64,000 nt of DNA from Thioalkalivibrio sp. ALMg11 (GTDB taxonomy: Bacteria; Pseudomonadota; Gammaproteobacteria; Ectothiorhodospirales; Ectothiorhodospiraceae), in NCBI RefSeq assembly GCF_000377905.1, contig NZ_KB898874.1, positions 1 to 64,000 of the forward strand. The letters are read 5' to 3'. Within the stretch, counting starts at the first letter, position 1; every line of letters starts with the position of its first letter. Made by a program: the position numbers and the translations under genes. The notes under the pieces were generated by a model. The model ran no database searches. It was not told the DNA's origin and worked only from the letters and a program-made list of their open reading frames with translations. This document shows positions 1 to 8,685 of this stretch, piece by piece.

Positions 1-33
1 GATCCTCGTGTGTCGCCCGTAAGTCCTTGTATT

Positions 34-96
<63 letters not shown>

Positions 97-205
97 CACG
101 GAGGGGCTTTGCGCCGTGGCTCCGAATCTGCTTGCCGCGCGGGGTCGAGCCGCTACGACGGAGCGAATCCTAGCAGATTCGGTTGGCCGAGCGGTAGCGT
201 CTCCC

Positions 206-850
206 TTAGGGCATCAGGCGGGTGATCTCCCACTCGCTGCCCACGCGGTGGTATTGGAACCGGTCGTGCAGCCGATTGGGGCGGCCCTGCCAGAATTCGA
301 ACAGTTCGGGCTGCAGGCGATAGCCGATCCAGGCGGGGTCGCGCGGAATGTCGCCCTCCGGGTATTGCTGCTCCAGCGAACGCACACGCTGCTCGAGTTC
401 GTCGCGGCCGGCGACCGGGTGGCTTTGGGTCGACGCGGCCGCGGCAATCTGGCTGCCGCGCGGGCGCTGGTGGAAGTAGGTATCGGCCAGTTCGCCCGGG
501 AGGGCGGTGACCGGGCCTTCGACCCGGATCTGGCGCTCGGTCTCGGGCCAGTAGAACAATAGGGCGGCGTGCGGGTTTTCGTTCAGGTCCTGACCCTTGC
601 GGCTGCGCGAGTCGGTGTACCAGGCCAGGCCCTCGGGATCGACGTGCTTGAGCAGGACGGTGCGGGCGGAGGGCTGGCCGTCGGCGTCGGCGGTGGCCAG
701 GATCATGGCGGTGGGGTCCGCGTTTCCGGCCTCGCGGGCGGCCTCCAGCCAGTCATTGAGCAGGCTCAGCGGATTCTCGTGGAGGTCGCGGCGGCGCAGT
801 TCGGCACGGGTGTAATCGCGGCGGGTATGGCGGTGGTCGGCGGTGCTCAT
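206..850 (-). CDS. pdxH: Pyridoxamine/pyridoxine 5'-phosphate oxidase
   Basis: FMN-dependent enzyme that oxidises pyridoxamine or pyridoxine 5'-phosphate to pyridoxal 5'-phosphate, the last step of vitamin B6 synthesis and salvage; cytosolic homodimer. The 214-residue protein has the usual family length. It carries the FMN-binding RTVLLK segment (residues 63-68), YTDSRSRKG (78-86), RGSQIAAAAS (131-140) and the C-terminal PdxH signature FEFWQGRPNRLHDR (184-197). The ATG at 850 is chosen because AGGGGG lies four bases upstream and the protein then starts as the family does; an upstream in-frame start at 931 would add 27 unconserved residues overlapping the divergent gene's leader. It is divergent from the CDGSH/glutamate synthase gene. 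Confidence 0.95.
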   Translation of the reverse strand: MSTADHRHTRRDYTRAELRRRDLHENPLSLLNDWLEAAREAGNADPTAMILATADADGQPSARTVLLKHVDPEGLAWYTDSRSRKGQDLNENPHAALLFYWPETERQIRVEGPVTALPGELADTYFHQRPRGSQIAAAASTQSHPVAGRDELEQRVRSLEQQYPEGDIPRDPAWIGYRLQPELFEFWQGRPNRLHDRFQYHRVGSEWEITRLMP

Positions 851-968
851 GGGGCCCCCTGGGCTGGATGTGACGACGTCATCATACGGCGCCGGCGGGG
901 AATCGGAAATTTGTGCGACTTTGGCTGTCACAGTTGTGGACGATCAAACCGAACGCAAGGAGCATCCG

Positions 969-2531
969 ATGGCTGAATCGATTATCGCCGCAGTGGAACC
1001 CCGGGGAGTAGAACTGAAAAAGGGCGAGGAGTATGCCTTTTGCCGCTGCGGGCGCTCGAAGGATCAGCCGTTCTGCGACGGCTCGCACGAGGGCACAGGG
1101 ATCGAGCCCCTGTTGTTTACCGCGGAAGAAGACGGCGAGGCGTACCTGTGTCAGTGCAAGCAGTCCGGCAACCTGCCGTACTGCGACGGGACGCATGCGC
1201 AGTTCGATGAGGACGCGGTGGGTCAGCCCGCGAGCGCGGCGGAAGGGGATTCCGAGGCATCGGATCAGGGAGATCAGGCCCCGAGCCCCCGTAACAGTGA
1301 GGTCGAGCCGCATGTCGAGTGGATCCACGCCTTGGCCCGCGACGGGCTGGAGGGGGTGGGACGCCATGGCACAACGGTGGCCATGGGCGTGCCACGCGAT
1401 CGGCTGCCCGCCTGGGACGGGCTGCAGCTCCTGGCGGCGCAACTGGCCACACGCCCGCTCGACGAAGATGCCGACGTGGGCACCTCGCTGGTGATCGGGC
1501 CCGATACGAAGCGCCCGCTGGAGCTGAAGATCCCCCTGCTGGTGTCGGACATGAGCTTTGGTGCGCTTTCGCGCGAGGCGAAGATCGCCCTGGCGCGCGG
1601 GGCGGAGCGGGCCGGGACCGGTATCTGCTCGGGCGAGGGCGGCATGCTGGATGCCGAACAGGCAGAGAATTCCCGCTACCTGTTCGAGCTGGGGCCGGCG
1701 CAGTTTGGTTACTCCGATGCGGTGCTGGAGAAGATCCAGGCCTTTCACTTCAAGGCCGGGCAGGCCGCGAAGACCGGGATGGGGGGTGTCCTGCCGGGCC
1801 GCAAGGTGAGTGACGAGATTGCGCAGGTACGCGGGATTGAGGCGGGGCAGGATGCCCATTCACCCGCTGCCCATGCCGATCTGCAGAGCCCGGCCGATTT
1901 CCGCCGGTTTGCCGACGCGGTGCGCGAGAAGACCGGTGGCGTGCCGGTCGGCTTCAAGCTGTCGGCCAACCACATCGAGGCGGACCTGGCCTTTGCCCTG
2001 GAGGCCGGCGCCGACTACCTGATCCTGGATGGCCGAGGCGGCGGCACGGGCGCCGCGCCGGCCCTGCTGCGCGATCACATCAGTGTGCCCACCATCCCGG
2101 CGCTGGCCCGGGCGCGGCGCTTCCTGGATGCCAACGGGGCCACCGGACGGGTGACTTTGCTGGTCACCGGTGGTCTGCGCACGCCCGCGGACTTCGTGAA
2201 GGCCCTGGCCCTCGGTGCGGATGGTATTGCACTAGCCAATTCGGCGATCCAGGCCGTGGGCTGCGTGAGTGCCCGGATGTGCCATACCAATCAGTGTCCC
2301 AGTGGTGTGGCGACCCAGGATCCGAAACTGCGCAGCCGGCTGGACCCGCAGGAGGGGAGCGAGCGGCTGGAGCGCTTCCTGAATGGTTCCACCGAGTTGA
2401 TGAAAGTACTGGCGCGGGCCTGTGGGCACGCAAGTCTGGAGGACTTCGGGCCGAATGATCTGACCACGTTCGATCGCGATCTCGCACGTCTCGCCGGTAT
2501 CCAGTACGCAGGGGTTCTCGAGGGACGTTGA
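969..2531 (+). CDS. CDGSH iron-sulfur / FMN glutamate-synthase domain fusion protein
   Basis: A 520-residue protein joining two CDGSH-type iron-sulfur motifs to a glutamate-synthase (GltB-type) FMN-binding barrel. CDGSH 1 has ligands C25, C27, C36 and H40; CDGSH 2 has C61, C63, C72 and H76, each fitting a [2Fe-2S] cluster with three Cys and one His. A Ser/Asp/Glu-rich linker (about 81-115) leads to the barrel, which contains the FKLSANH and GGRGGGTGAAP stretches and the Cys-x5-Cys-x4-Cys cluster motif at 432, 438 and 443, as in glutamate synthase. There is no glutaminase (class II amidotransferase) domain, so it cannot use glutamine by itself in the classical way. Start ATG has AAGGAG upstream. 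Likely a cytosolic flavin/Fe-S oxidoreductase; substrate unknown. Confidence 0.85.
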   Translation: MAESIIAAVEPRGVELKKGEEYAFCRCGRSKDQPFCDGSHEGTGIEPLLFTAEEDGEAYLCQCKQSGNLPYCDGTHAQFDEDAVGQPASAAEGDSEASDQGDQAPSPRNSEVEPHVEWIHALARDGLEGVGRHGTTVAMGVPRDRLPAWDGLQLLAAQLATRPLDEDADVGTSLVIGPDTKRPLELKIPLLVSDMSFGALSREAKIALARGAERAGTGICSGEGGMLDAEQAENSRYLFELGPAQFGYSDAVLEKIQAFHFKAGQAAKTGMGGVLPGRKVSDEIAQVRGIEAGQDAHSPAAHADLQSPADFRRFADAVREKTGGVPVGFKLSANHIEADLAFALEAGADYLILDGRGGGTGAAPALLRDHISVPTIPALARARRFLDANGATGRVTLLVTGGLRTPADFVKALALGADGIALANSAIQAVGCVSARMCHTNQCPSGVATQDPKLRSRLDPQEGSERLERFLNGSTELMKVLARACGHASLEDFGPNDLTTFDRDLARLAGIQYAGVLEGR

Positions 2532-2547
2532 TGGCCATCCTCTGGAG

Positions 2548-2580
2548 CCGGGAAACACCGATGTGTTCCTGTGCTCCCGG
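2548..2580 (+). terminator. Possible stem-loop after the CDGSH/GltS gene
   Basis: CCGGGA at 2548-2553 pairs with TCCCGG at 2575-2580, enclosing an inner AACAC/GTGTT hairpin (2554-2558, 2563-2567) with a CGAT loop. It lies 17 bases after the stop codon. There is no clear U-run behind it, so factor-independent termination is uncertain. Confidence 0.35.
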
Positions 2581-2592
2581 GGGTGATCTGGA

Positions 2593-2623
2593 TTAGCCCC
2601 GCTCGGAACAATCCCGGTAGAAT
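2593..2623 (+). promoter_or_regulatory. Possible sigma-70 promoter of the globin gene
   Basis: A good -10 box TAGAAT at 2618-2623 stands 28 bases before the globin start; the -35 candidate TTAGCC at 2593-2598 is weak and 19 bases away. Confidence 0.4.
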
Positions 2624-2650
2624 CGCGCTTTTTCGGGAATGGGGGTTTTG

Positions 2651-3049
2651 ATGAGCTACTCCGACGTTCACCAGAGCTACGGGCGTTGTCGGCGGGCCGG
2701 CAACTTCGTGGATCGCTTCTACGAACGCTTTCTCGCCGCCGACGAGCGGGTGGCGCAGGCGTTCACGACCACCAACTGGTCGCAGCAGAAGCGGGCCCTG
2801 GGCCAGGCGATCTCCACCGCGATCAGCTATGCCGAGGGCGAGAGCTTCGTGGCGCCGACCATGGAAAAGATGGCCGAGGTGCATAGTCGCCATGGGCGCG
2901 TGCCGGTGGCGCCGGAGCTGTACGGGGTGTGGCTGAACTGCATGGTGGAGACCGCCCGCGAGGTGGATCCGCGCTGGGACGAGTCGCTTGCGCAGCGCTG
3001 GCGCGGCGCGCTGAGTCCGGCGATCGATCTGTTTATCGAGCGCTACTGA
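2651..3049 (+). CDS. Globin-like haem protein
   Basis: A 132-residue single-domain protein that looks like a bacterial globin. The stretch HSRHGRVPVAPELYGVW matches the F-helix to G-helix pattern of globins (His, then V-x-P-x-x-Y), making H78 the likely proximal haem ligand. The rest is helical with no signal peptide or membrane segment, and no second domain. Function cannot be read from sequence: oxygen, nitric oxide or redox sensing/storage are all possible for this family. Start at ATG 2651 follows GGGGG; an ATG at 2639 would add four residues and has a poorer ribosome site. It appears to be transcribed alone, with a strong hairpin just downstream. Confidence 0.75.
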   Translation: MSYSDVHQSYGRCRRAGNFVDRFYERFLAADERVAQAFTTTNWSQQKRALGQAISTAISYAEGESFVAPTMEKMAEVHSRHGRVPVAPELYGVWLNCMVETAREVDPRWDESLAQRWRGALSPAIDLFIERY

Positions 3050-3055
3050 CGCGAG

Positions 3056-3078
3056 CCGGGCCGTTTCCTGCGGCCCGG
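3056..3078 (+). terminator. Strong GC hairpin after the globin gene
   Basis: CCGGGCCG (3056-3063) and CGGCCCGG (3071-3078) form a perfect 8 bp stem with a seven-base loop, six bases after the globin stop codon. No T-run follows, so it may be a terminator or an mRNA 3' stabiliser. Confidence 0.5.
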
Positions 3079-3115
3079 TCACCCACTACGAAGTCCCGCC
3101 CGCGGGCGTGCCCTG

Positions 3116-3144
3116 TTGATCTCCGGGCGCCCCGGGCGTGTAAT
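3116..3144 (+). promoter_or_regulatory. Sigma-70 promoter of the ygiQ-type gene
   Basis: TTGATC (3116-3121) and TGTAAT (3139-3144) are separated by exactly 17 bases and lie 45 bases before the start codon at 3189. Confidence 0.6.
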
Positions 3145-3188
3145 GCGCGCATTTCCTGTTGCCGGCGCCTGCCGGAAGAAGCCTGGTC

Positions 3189-5498
3189 ATGTCCGCAGCA
3201 CCCGATTCCCTGTTCGCCCGCAAGCCCTACTGGGCCAAGCGCTTTGGCACGGCGCCGTTTCTGCCAACCACGCGCGAGGAAATGGACGATCTCGGCTGGG
3301 ACAGCTGCGACATCGTGCTGGTGACCGGCGATGCCTATGTGGACCACCCGAGCTTCGGCATGGCGATCATCGGCCGGTTGCTGGAGGCGCAGGGGTTTCG
3401 CGTGGGGATTCTGGCGCAGCCGGACTGGACCTCGGCCGAGCCGTTCCGGGCCCTGGGGCGGCCCAACCTGTTCTTCGGCGTGACCGCCGGGAACATGGAC
3501 TCGATGGTCAACCACTACACCGCGGAGCGGAAGATCCGCTCCAACGATGCCTATACCCCGGGCGACGTGCACGGCAAGCGCCCCGACCGCGCGGTGATCG
3601 TGTACGCCCAGCGCGCCCGCGAGGCCTACAAGGATGTGCCGGTCGTTGCCGGCGGGATCGAGGCCAGCCTGCGGCGTATCGCGCACTACGACTACTGGCA
3701 GGACAAGCTGCGCCGTTCCGTATTGCTGGATTCGCGGGCCGACATCCTGCTGTTCGGCAACGCCGAGCGCGCCCTGGTGGAACTGGCGCATCGCGTCGCT
3801 GCGGGCGAGCACCCGCGCGAGATCACGGACCTGCGCGGGACGGCCTTGTTGCGTGACGCGGTGCCGGCCGGCTATGTGGAGCTGGATTCCAGCGAGGTCG
3901 ATACTCCCGGGCCGGTGGATGCCAACCCCGACCCCTACGCCATGGTCTCGCCCGAGACTTGCGCCGATGCCGAGGCACAGGATGCCCAGGCGGCAGAAGC
4001 GGAGGCGGGTGCGAAGGTCGTGCGGTTTCACCGGGATATCCCGCGCGGCACCCCGCGCGACCAAACGGTGATCCGTATTCCGGCCTTCGAGCAGGTGAAG
4101 GGCGACTCAGTGCTCTATGCGCATGCCTCGCGGGTATTGCACCTGGAGACTAACCCGGGCAACGCCCGCGCGATTGTGCAGCGCCATGGGGACAAGGAGG
4201 TCTGGCTCAATCCGCCGCCGATCCCGCTGTCGACACCCGAGATGGACGCGGTGTTCGACCTGCCGTATGCGCGGGCTCCGCATCCGTCCTACGGGGATGC
4301 GCGCATCCCGGCGTGGGAGATGATCCGCTTCTCGGTGAACATCATGCGCGGCTGCTTTGGTGGTTGTACGTTCTGTTCCATCACCGAGCACGAAGGACGG
4401 ATCATCCAGAGCCGTTCCGAGGACAGCGTGCTGCGCGAGATCGAGGAGATCCGCGACAAGGTGGACGGGTTCACCGGCGTGATCTCGGATCTGGGCGGGC
4501 CGACCGCCAACATGTACCGGTTGGCCTGCAAGGACCCGAAGATCGAGCAGAGCTGCCGGCGGCTGTCCTGCGTGTACCCGGGCATCTGCAGCAATCTGGA
4601 TACCGACCACGCCCCGCTCATCCGTCTGTACCGAAAGGCGCGGGCGCTACCGGGCATCAAGAAGATCCTGATCGCCTCGGGACTGCGCTACGACCTGGCG
4701 ATCGAGTCACCGGAATACGTGAAGGAACTGGTGACCCACCACGTGGGTGGCTACTTGAAGATTGCGCCGGAACATACGGAAACAGGGCCACTTTCCCGCA
4801 TGATGAAGCCGGGAATGGGGACCTATGACCGGTTCAAGGCCATGTTCGAGAAGTACTCGAAGGCGGCCGGGAAGGAGCAGTACCTGATCCCGTATTTCAT
4901 TGCTGCGCATCCCGGCACGACCGACCAGGACATGCTGCAGCTGGCGCTTTGGCTCAAGCGAAACGACTTTCGCGCGGATCAGGTGCAGGCATTTCTGCCC
5001 AGTCCCATGGCCCTGGCGACCGCCATGTGGCATTCCGGGCGCGACCCGCTGCGCGGCATCCGACGCAAGACCAGCGAACGCGTCCCGGTGCCTCGCGGGT
5101 CGCGCGCGCGGCGTCTGCACAAGGCGTTCCTGCGTTATCACGATCCGAACAACTGGCCGCTACTGCGCGATGCCCTGCAACGCATGGGGCGTGCGGACCT
5201 GATCGGCAATGGCAAGCATCAGCTGGTGCCGACCTGGCAGCCGGCTGGGACGGGGCAGGGAGCGGCACGACCGTCCACCGGCGGGCGGATCACCCGTGGC
5301 GGCAAGGCGCTGAAAAAGCGCGGCCAGACCTTCCAGACGCAGCACAACGGCGTCGAGGCCGCAGCACGCCCCGGCGGCAAGCCAGTAGCAGCGGGCAAGG
5401 CCGGGGCGCGTTCGGCCACGCCCAAGGGCGGCAAGCCGCGCACGGGTGGTGGGAAGGTGCGTAAAGGGCGCCCGGCCGGAAAACGGCCGCGCGCCTGA
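3189..5498 (+). CDS. YgiQ family radical SAM protein
   Basis: A 769-residue radical S-adenosylmethionine protein of the YgiQ (UPF0313) family. The N-terminal third matches the family's conserved B12-binding-like region ([20 protein letters not shown]-type segment, [18 protein letters not shown]). The radical SAM barrel carries the [4Fe-4S] ligands C389, C393 and C396 in GCFGGCTFC. The C-terminal 90 residues are rich in Lys, Arg, Gly and Ala ([19 protein letters not shown]) and look disordered and possibly nucleic-acid binding, as in many YgiQ proteins. The enzymatic reaction is not established for the family. Start ATG 3189 is ten codons inside the longest frame and gives the usual family N terminus. 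Monocistronic; its end converges on the yciK gene. Confidence 0.9.
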   Translation: MSAAPDSLFARKPYWAKRFGTAPFLPTTREEMDDLGWDSCDIVLVTGDAYVDHPSFGMAIIGRLLEAQGFRVGILAQPDWTSAEPFRALGRPNLFFGVTAGNMDSMVNHYTAERKIRSNDAYTPGDVHGKRPDRAVIVYAQRAREAYKDVPVVAGGIEASLRRIAHYDYWQDKLRRSVLLDSRADILLFGNAERALVELAHRVAAGEHPREITDLRGTALLRDAVPAGYVELDSSEVDTPGPVDANPDPYAMVSPETCADAEAQDAQAAEAEAGAKVVRFHRDIPRGTPRDQTVIRIPAFEQVKGDSVLYAHASRVLHLETNPGNARAIVQRHGDKEVWLNPPPIPLSTPEMDAVFDLPYARAPHPSYGDARIPAWEMIRFSVNIMRGCFGGCTFCSITEHEGRIIQSRSEDSVLREIEEIRDKVDGFTGVISDLGGPTANMYRLACKDPKIEQSCRRLSCVYPGICSNLDTDHAPLIRLYRKARALPGIKKILIASGLRYDLAIESPEYVKELVTHHVGGYLKIAPEHTETGPLSRMMKPGMGTYDRFKAMFEKYSKAAGKEQYLIPYFIAAHPGTTDQDMLQLALWLKRNDFRADQVQAFLPSPMALATAMWHSGRDPLRGIRRKTSERVPVPRGSRARRLHKAFLRYHDPNNWPLLRDALQRMGRADLIGNGKHQLVPTWQPAGTGQGAARPSTGGRITRGGKALKKRGQTFQTQHNGVEAAARPGGKPVAAGKAGARSATPKGGKPRTGGGKVRKGRPAGKRPRA

Positions 5499-5510
5499 CG
5501 CCCATGCGTG

Positions 5511-6299
5511 TCAGGACGCCGCGTCGGGTACCGGGACCTGGCCTTCCAGACTGATGTTAAGACCGGAGGTGGTGCGGTCGCCGGGGTCCAGGAAGTACAG
5601 GTAGGGACCGACCACGGCCTCGGGCGCGGGCAGCAGGTCGGCGTTTTCCCCGGGATAATGGCCGGCGCGGAAGCGGGTGCGCACGGGGCCGGTGTCGATA
5701 CCGTTCACGTGCAGGAAGCGCGGTTCGTTGCGATGCTCGTGAGACAGGATGTCGATCAGGCCGTCCTGGGCCGCCTTGGCCATGCCGAAGGCGCCCCAGA
5801 AGGCCTTTCGGGCGTTCTGGGTGGACACTACCAGGCTCCCGGTGGGGCTGGCCTCCAGCAGCGGCAGGACGGCCTGGGTCAGGAAGAACGGGCCGTGCAG
5901 GTTGCTGTTGATGACCTTGAACCACAGTTCCGGGTCGTAGTTCTTCATCGGCATCAGCGCGCCGGCCCAGCCCGCGTTCAGTACCAGCCCGTCCAGGCGG
6001 CCGAGGGAGTCGCGGATGTTCTCCGCCAGGTCGCCATAGTCCTTGACCGTCGCCCCTTCGAGATTCAGCGGGTAGATCGCCGGCTGCGGGTAACCGGCCT
6101 GCTCGATCCGGTCATAGACCGCCTCCAGGCCCTTCAGGTCCTTGTCCAGCAGCACCACGATCGCGCCGGCCGCGGCACAGGCCTCGGCAACCGCGCGGCC
6201 GATGCCGTCGGCGGCGCCGGTGACCAGGATCACGCGCTGATCGAAGGCGCCGGGTTCGGGGCGGTAGGCGAGCAGGCGGGGAATATCGAGATCGGTCAA
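5511..6299 (-). CDS. yciK: YciK-like short-chain dehydrogenase, catalytic Tyr replaced
   Basis: A 262-residue Rossmann-fold protein of the short-chain dehydrogenase/reductase superfamily, closest by pattern to YciK (YRP-type N terminus, VILVTGAADGIGR cofactor loop, LNAG motif, IDTGPVRT segment). Substrate unknown. The usual Tyr-x3-Lys active site reads Phe171-x3-Lys175, so the proton-donating tyrosine is missing and normal oxidoreductase activity is doubtful. The start is probably TTG at 6299, whose last two bases overlap the TGA stop of hpnE, with GGAGG six bases upstream inside hpnE; an ATG at 6404 would force a long overlap. It is the last gene of a minus-strand hpnD-hpnE-yciK operon. Confidence 0.85.
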   Translation of the reverse strand: MTDLDIPRLLAYRPEPGAFDQRVILVTGAADGIGRAVAEACAAAGAIVVLLDKDLKGLEAVYDRIEQAGYPQPAIYPLNLEGATVKDYGDLAENIRDSLGRLDGLVLNAGWAGALMPMKNYDPELWFKVINSNLHGPFFLTQAVLPLLEASPTGSLVVSTQNARKAFWGAFGMAKAAQDGLIDILSHEHRNEPRFLHVNGIDTGPVRTRFRAGHYPGENADLLPAPEAVVGPYLYFLDPGDRTTSGLNISLEGQVPVPDAAS

Positions 6300-7642
6300 G
6301 GGTGATCCTCCAGGTACAGGTGCGCCGATTCTAGTCCAGATTGTACGGCCGCTTCGAGCGTAGACGGCAGTGCAGACGTGAGGTAATCCCCTGCCAGATA
6401 ACACCCCGGCCAGGGCGTACGGCCCGGCGGTCGGCGTGGATCCAGGCCGGCTTGCGCGTCCAGCGTCGCGCGGCGTTCACACACGCTGTGGCCGGTCTCG
6501 GGTTCGCCCAGATCGGGGAAGGTTTGGGTCAGGGAGCGGGCGACGGTGCGCCATCGCGCATCCGCCGTCAACGGCTCGAGGTCGTCGGCCGCGGAGATCA
6601 CTACGGCCAGCCAGTGTGGTGCCCCGGCGACATGCCGCGCGATCAGCCATTGGCCGTGCTGGTCCAGCAGCCCCTGGAGTGGCGGGAGCTCATCAAGGCG
6701 CCGCGCATAGCGCAGGTAGATCGTGCAGATGCTGCGGGCGCCCATGGCATTCAGGCCCTGGTGCGTGGCATCCCAGCCCGTTTCCTGCGGTAGCAGGGAA
6801 GCGGCGGCGGCGGGAGGGGTCGCCAGGACCACGCCGCGCGCCGGGCTCGTCACGCCCTGACGGTCGCACAGGTGGTAGGGGGCGGATTCGCGGGTCGCGT
6901 TGTGCTCGATTGCGGTAATGCGGCGGCCGAGATCCACCCGTGCTCCACGTTTCCGGAGTTCTTTTACCGCAGGTTCCGGGAACAGCTCGCCCAGTGGCCG
7001 TGCGGGCACGAGAAGGCGTGCGGCCTCCGGGCCATGGTTGAGAGCCAGGCGCAGGACGTTCTGGAAGATCCGGGCCGAGGCTATTCGGGTCGGGGTGTTC
7101 ATGACCGCCAGGCACAACGGGTCCCACAGGCTGCGAATGAGGGCGTCGGGTTGATGGCGCTGGCGTAGCCAGTCGAGGACCGGGAGATCGTCGCGCAGGG
7201 GGCTGTGCAACATGGCGGCGGCACCGGTCAGGGCGCGCAGCCGGGTACTCAGAGTGTGCTTCGGGAGCGCCCGGTAAAGGGCGGCGGCCAGGGCGGGCAA
7301 CCGGGGCGAACGCGGTTCGAGCACGAACGCCGGGTCCTGCGGCCGGCCAGTCGGTTCGAACATGCGCAGTCCAAAGGGCAGGGCATGAAACGCCTGTTCG
7401 GGGTCGATCCCGACCGAACGGATCTGTTGCAGGGTCTGCTGGCAGGCTCCGACCAGGATGTGCTGGCCGTTGTCGAGCGGGGTGCCGTCCAGGTTGAGGC
7501 TGCGGGCACGGCCCCCGGGGATCTTGCCGGCCTCGATCAGGTGCACCGGTTGCCCGGCACGCGCAAGGGTCAGTGCGGCGGTCAGGCCGGCCCAGCCCGC
7601 GCCGACCACGACGACGGGCGCGTGGGGTGAGCCGGAGGTCAT
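6296..7642 (-). CDS. hpnE: Hydroxysqualene dehydroxylase (squalene-associated FAD desaturase)
   Basis: A 448-residue FAD flavoprotein of the phytoene-desaturase-like family. The FAD-binding beta-alpha-beta motif VVVVGAGWAGLTAALTLARAG is at residues 10-30, followed by the GGRARS motif and the DNGQH segment typical of HpnE. Known role of the family: reduction of hydroxysqualene to squalene, the last of the three HpnCDE steps from farnesyl diphosphate that feed hopanoid synthesis. It starts four bases after the hpnD stop codon and its own stop overlaps the TTG start of yciK, so the three genes are very likely one transcript. No squalene-hopene cyclase is in the window. Confidence 0.9.
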   Translation of the reverse strand: MTSGSPHAPVVVVGAGWAGLTAALTLARAGQPVHLIEAGKIPGGRARSLNLDGTPLDNGQHILVGACQQTLQQIRSVGIDPEQAFHALPFGLRMFEPTGRPQDPAFVLEPRSPRLPALAAALYRALPKHTLSTRLRALTGAAAMLHSPLRDDLPVLDWLRQRHQPDALIRSLWDPLCLAVMNTPTRIASARIFQNVLRLALNHGPEAARLLVPARPLGELFPEPAVKELRKRGARVDLGRRITAIEHNATRESAPYHLCDRQGVTSPARGVVLATPPAAAASLLPQETGWDATHQGLNAMGARSICTIYLRYARRLDELPPLQGLLDQHGQWLIARHVAGAPHWLAVVISAADDLEPLTADARWRTVARSLTQTFPDLGEPETGHSVCERRATLDAQAGLDPRRPPGRTPWPGCYLAGDYLTSALPSTLEAAVQSGLESAHLYLEDHP

Positions 7643-7646
7643 GGGA

Positions 7647-8507
7647 TCAGGACGCGCGGTGGCGTTGTTCGCGCTTCAGGCGGCGGGCGGTGCGCCACGC
7701 GATCCAAAGCTTGCGGATCGGGGTCAGGCGCACGCGGTGTTCCAGTACGCGATAGCCGTCGTCGGTGATCTCGTCGAGCAGGGTGCGGTAGATGGCCGCC
7801 ATGATCAGGCCGGGGCGCTGGGCGTAGCGGTCGGCGTCCGGGAGGTGCTCCTCGGCGCGGTCGTAGTAGCGTTGCGCCCGTTCCGCCTGCTCCGCGAACA
7901 GGGCGCGATGGCGGTCGTCGGTGATGTTGACCTGGAACTCCTCCGGCTTGACCCCGTGCTTACCGAGCTCGTCCATGGGGATATACACGCGGCCGCGCAT
8001 GGCGTCCTCGTGGACGTCGCGCAGGATGTTGGTGAGCTGTAGTGCCATGCCGAGGTCATGGGCGTACTTGAGGGTGCGCCGGTCGCTGTAGCCGAAGATG
8101 TGGGCGGACAGGATGCCCACGACGCTGGCCGCGCGATAGCAGTACAGCGACAGCGTGGTGAAGTCCGGGTAGCTGTCGTAATCCAGGTCCATCTGCATGC
8201 CGTCGATGATCTCGTCGAAATACTCCCGACCGAGATCAAAGGCGGCGATGTGGGGCTGCAGGGCCTGGGTGATGGGGTGGCGTGGTTCGCCCGTGAACAG
8301 GCGTTCGACCTCCTGGCGCCACCAGTCGAGCTTGGTGCGCGCAATGCTTTCCTCGCTCACCTCGTCGACGATGTCGTCGACTTCCCGGCAGAAGGCGTAC
8401 AGCGCCGTGATGGCGCGACGGCGATCCGGTTCCAGAAAGCGGAACGCGTAGTAGAAGCTGGAGCCGCTTTGCGCGGCCTTCTCCTCGCAATACTCGTCGG
8501 GGGACAT
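7647..8507 (-). CDS. hpnD: Presqualene diphosphate synthase
   Basis: A 286-residue all-helical trans-prenyltransferase of the squalene/phytoene synthase family. It has both Asp-rich magnesium-diphosphate motifs: FCREVDDIVDEV near residue 40-51 and LTNILRDVHED in the middle, plus the GRVYIP segment. HpnD joins two farnesyl diphosphates to presqualene diphosphate; the HpnC-type paralogue at 10622-11485 then makes hydroxysqualene and HpnE reduces it. Length and the motif spacing fit HpnD rather than HpnC. GAGAG lies upstream of the ATG. It is first in the hpnD-hpnE-yciK operon and divergent from hemN. Confidence 0.9.
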   Translation of the reverse strand: MSPDEYCEEKAAQSGSSFYYAFRFLEPDRRRAITALYAFCREVDDIVDEVSEESIARTKLDWWRQEVERLFTGEPRHPITQALQPHIAAFDLGREYFDEIIDGMQMDLDYDSYPDFTTLSLYCYRAASVVGILSAHIFGYSDRRTLKYAHDLGMALQLTNILRDVHEDAMRGRVYIPMDELGKHGVKPEEFQVNITDDRHRALFAEQAERAQRYYDRAEEHLPDADRYAQRPGLIMAAIYRTLLDEITDDGYRVLEHRVRLTPIRKLWIAWRTARRLKREQRHRAS

Positions 8508-8596
8508 GCGCTCTCGCGTGGCGGGTGTCGAACAGGGAGGAGAAGGCTAGCACAGGCAGCACAGGGGGCGGGAGAGGGCGCCCTGAAGGCCGATTA

Positions 8597-8610
8597 TTGA
8601 CCTGTATCAA
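8597..8610 (+). promoter_or_regulatory. FNR/Anr binding site upstream of hemN
   Basis: TTGACCTGTATCAA matches the FNR/Anr consensus TTGAT-N4-ATCAA at nine of ten positions. Its centre (8603.5) is 41.5 bases before a start point near 8645 predicted from a weak -10 candidate TAGTCT (8633-8638), which is the geometry of class II FNR activation. It sits in the divergent hpnD/hemN gap and fits the oxygen-independent role of HemN. Confidence 0.75.
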
Positions 8611-8685
8611 GCCCGGGCCCGGGGTGCGGTCGTAGTCTGTCGAACCAAGGTCGCGAGTGCGCGGCGCACGGCTGTGGAGCTCCCA

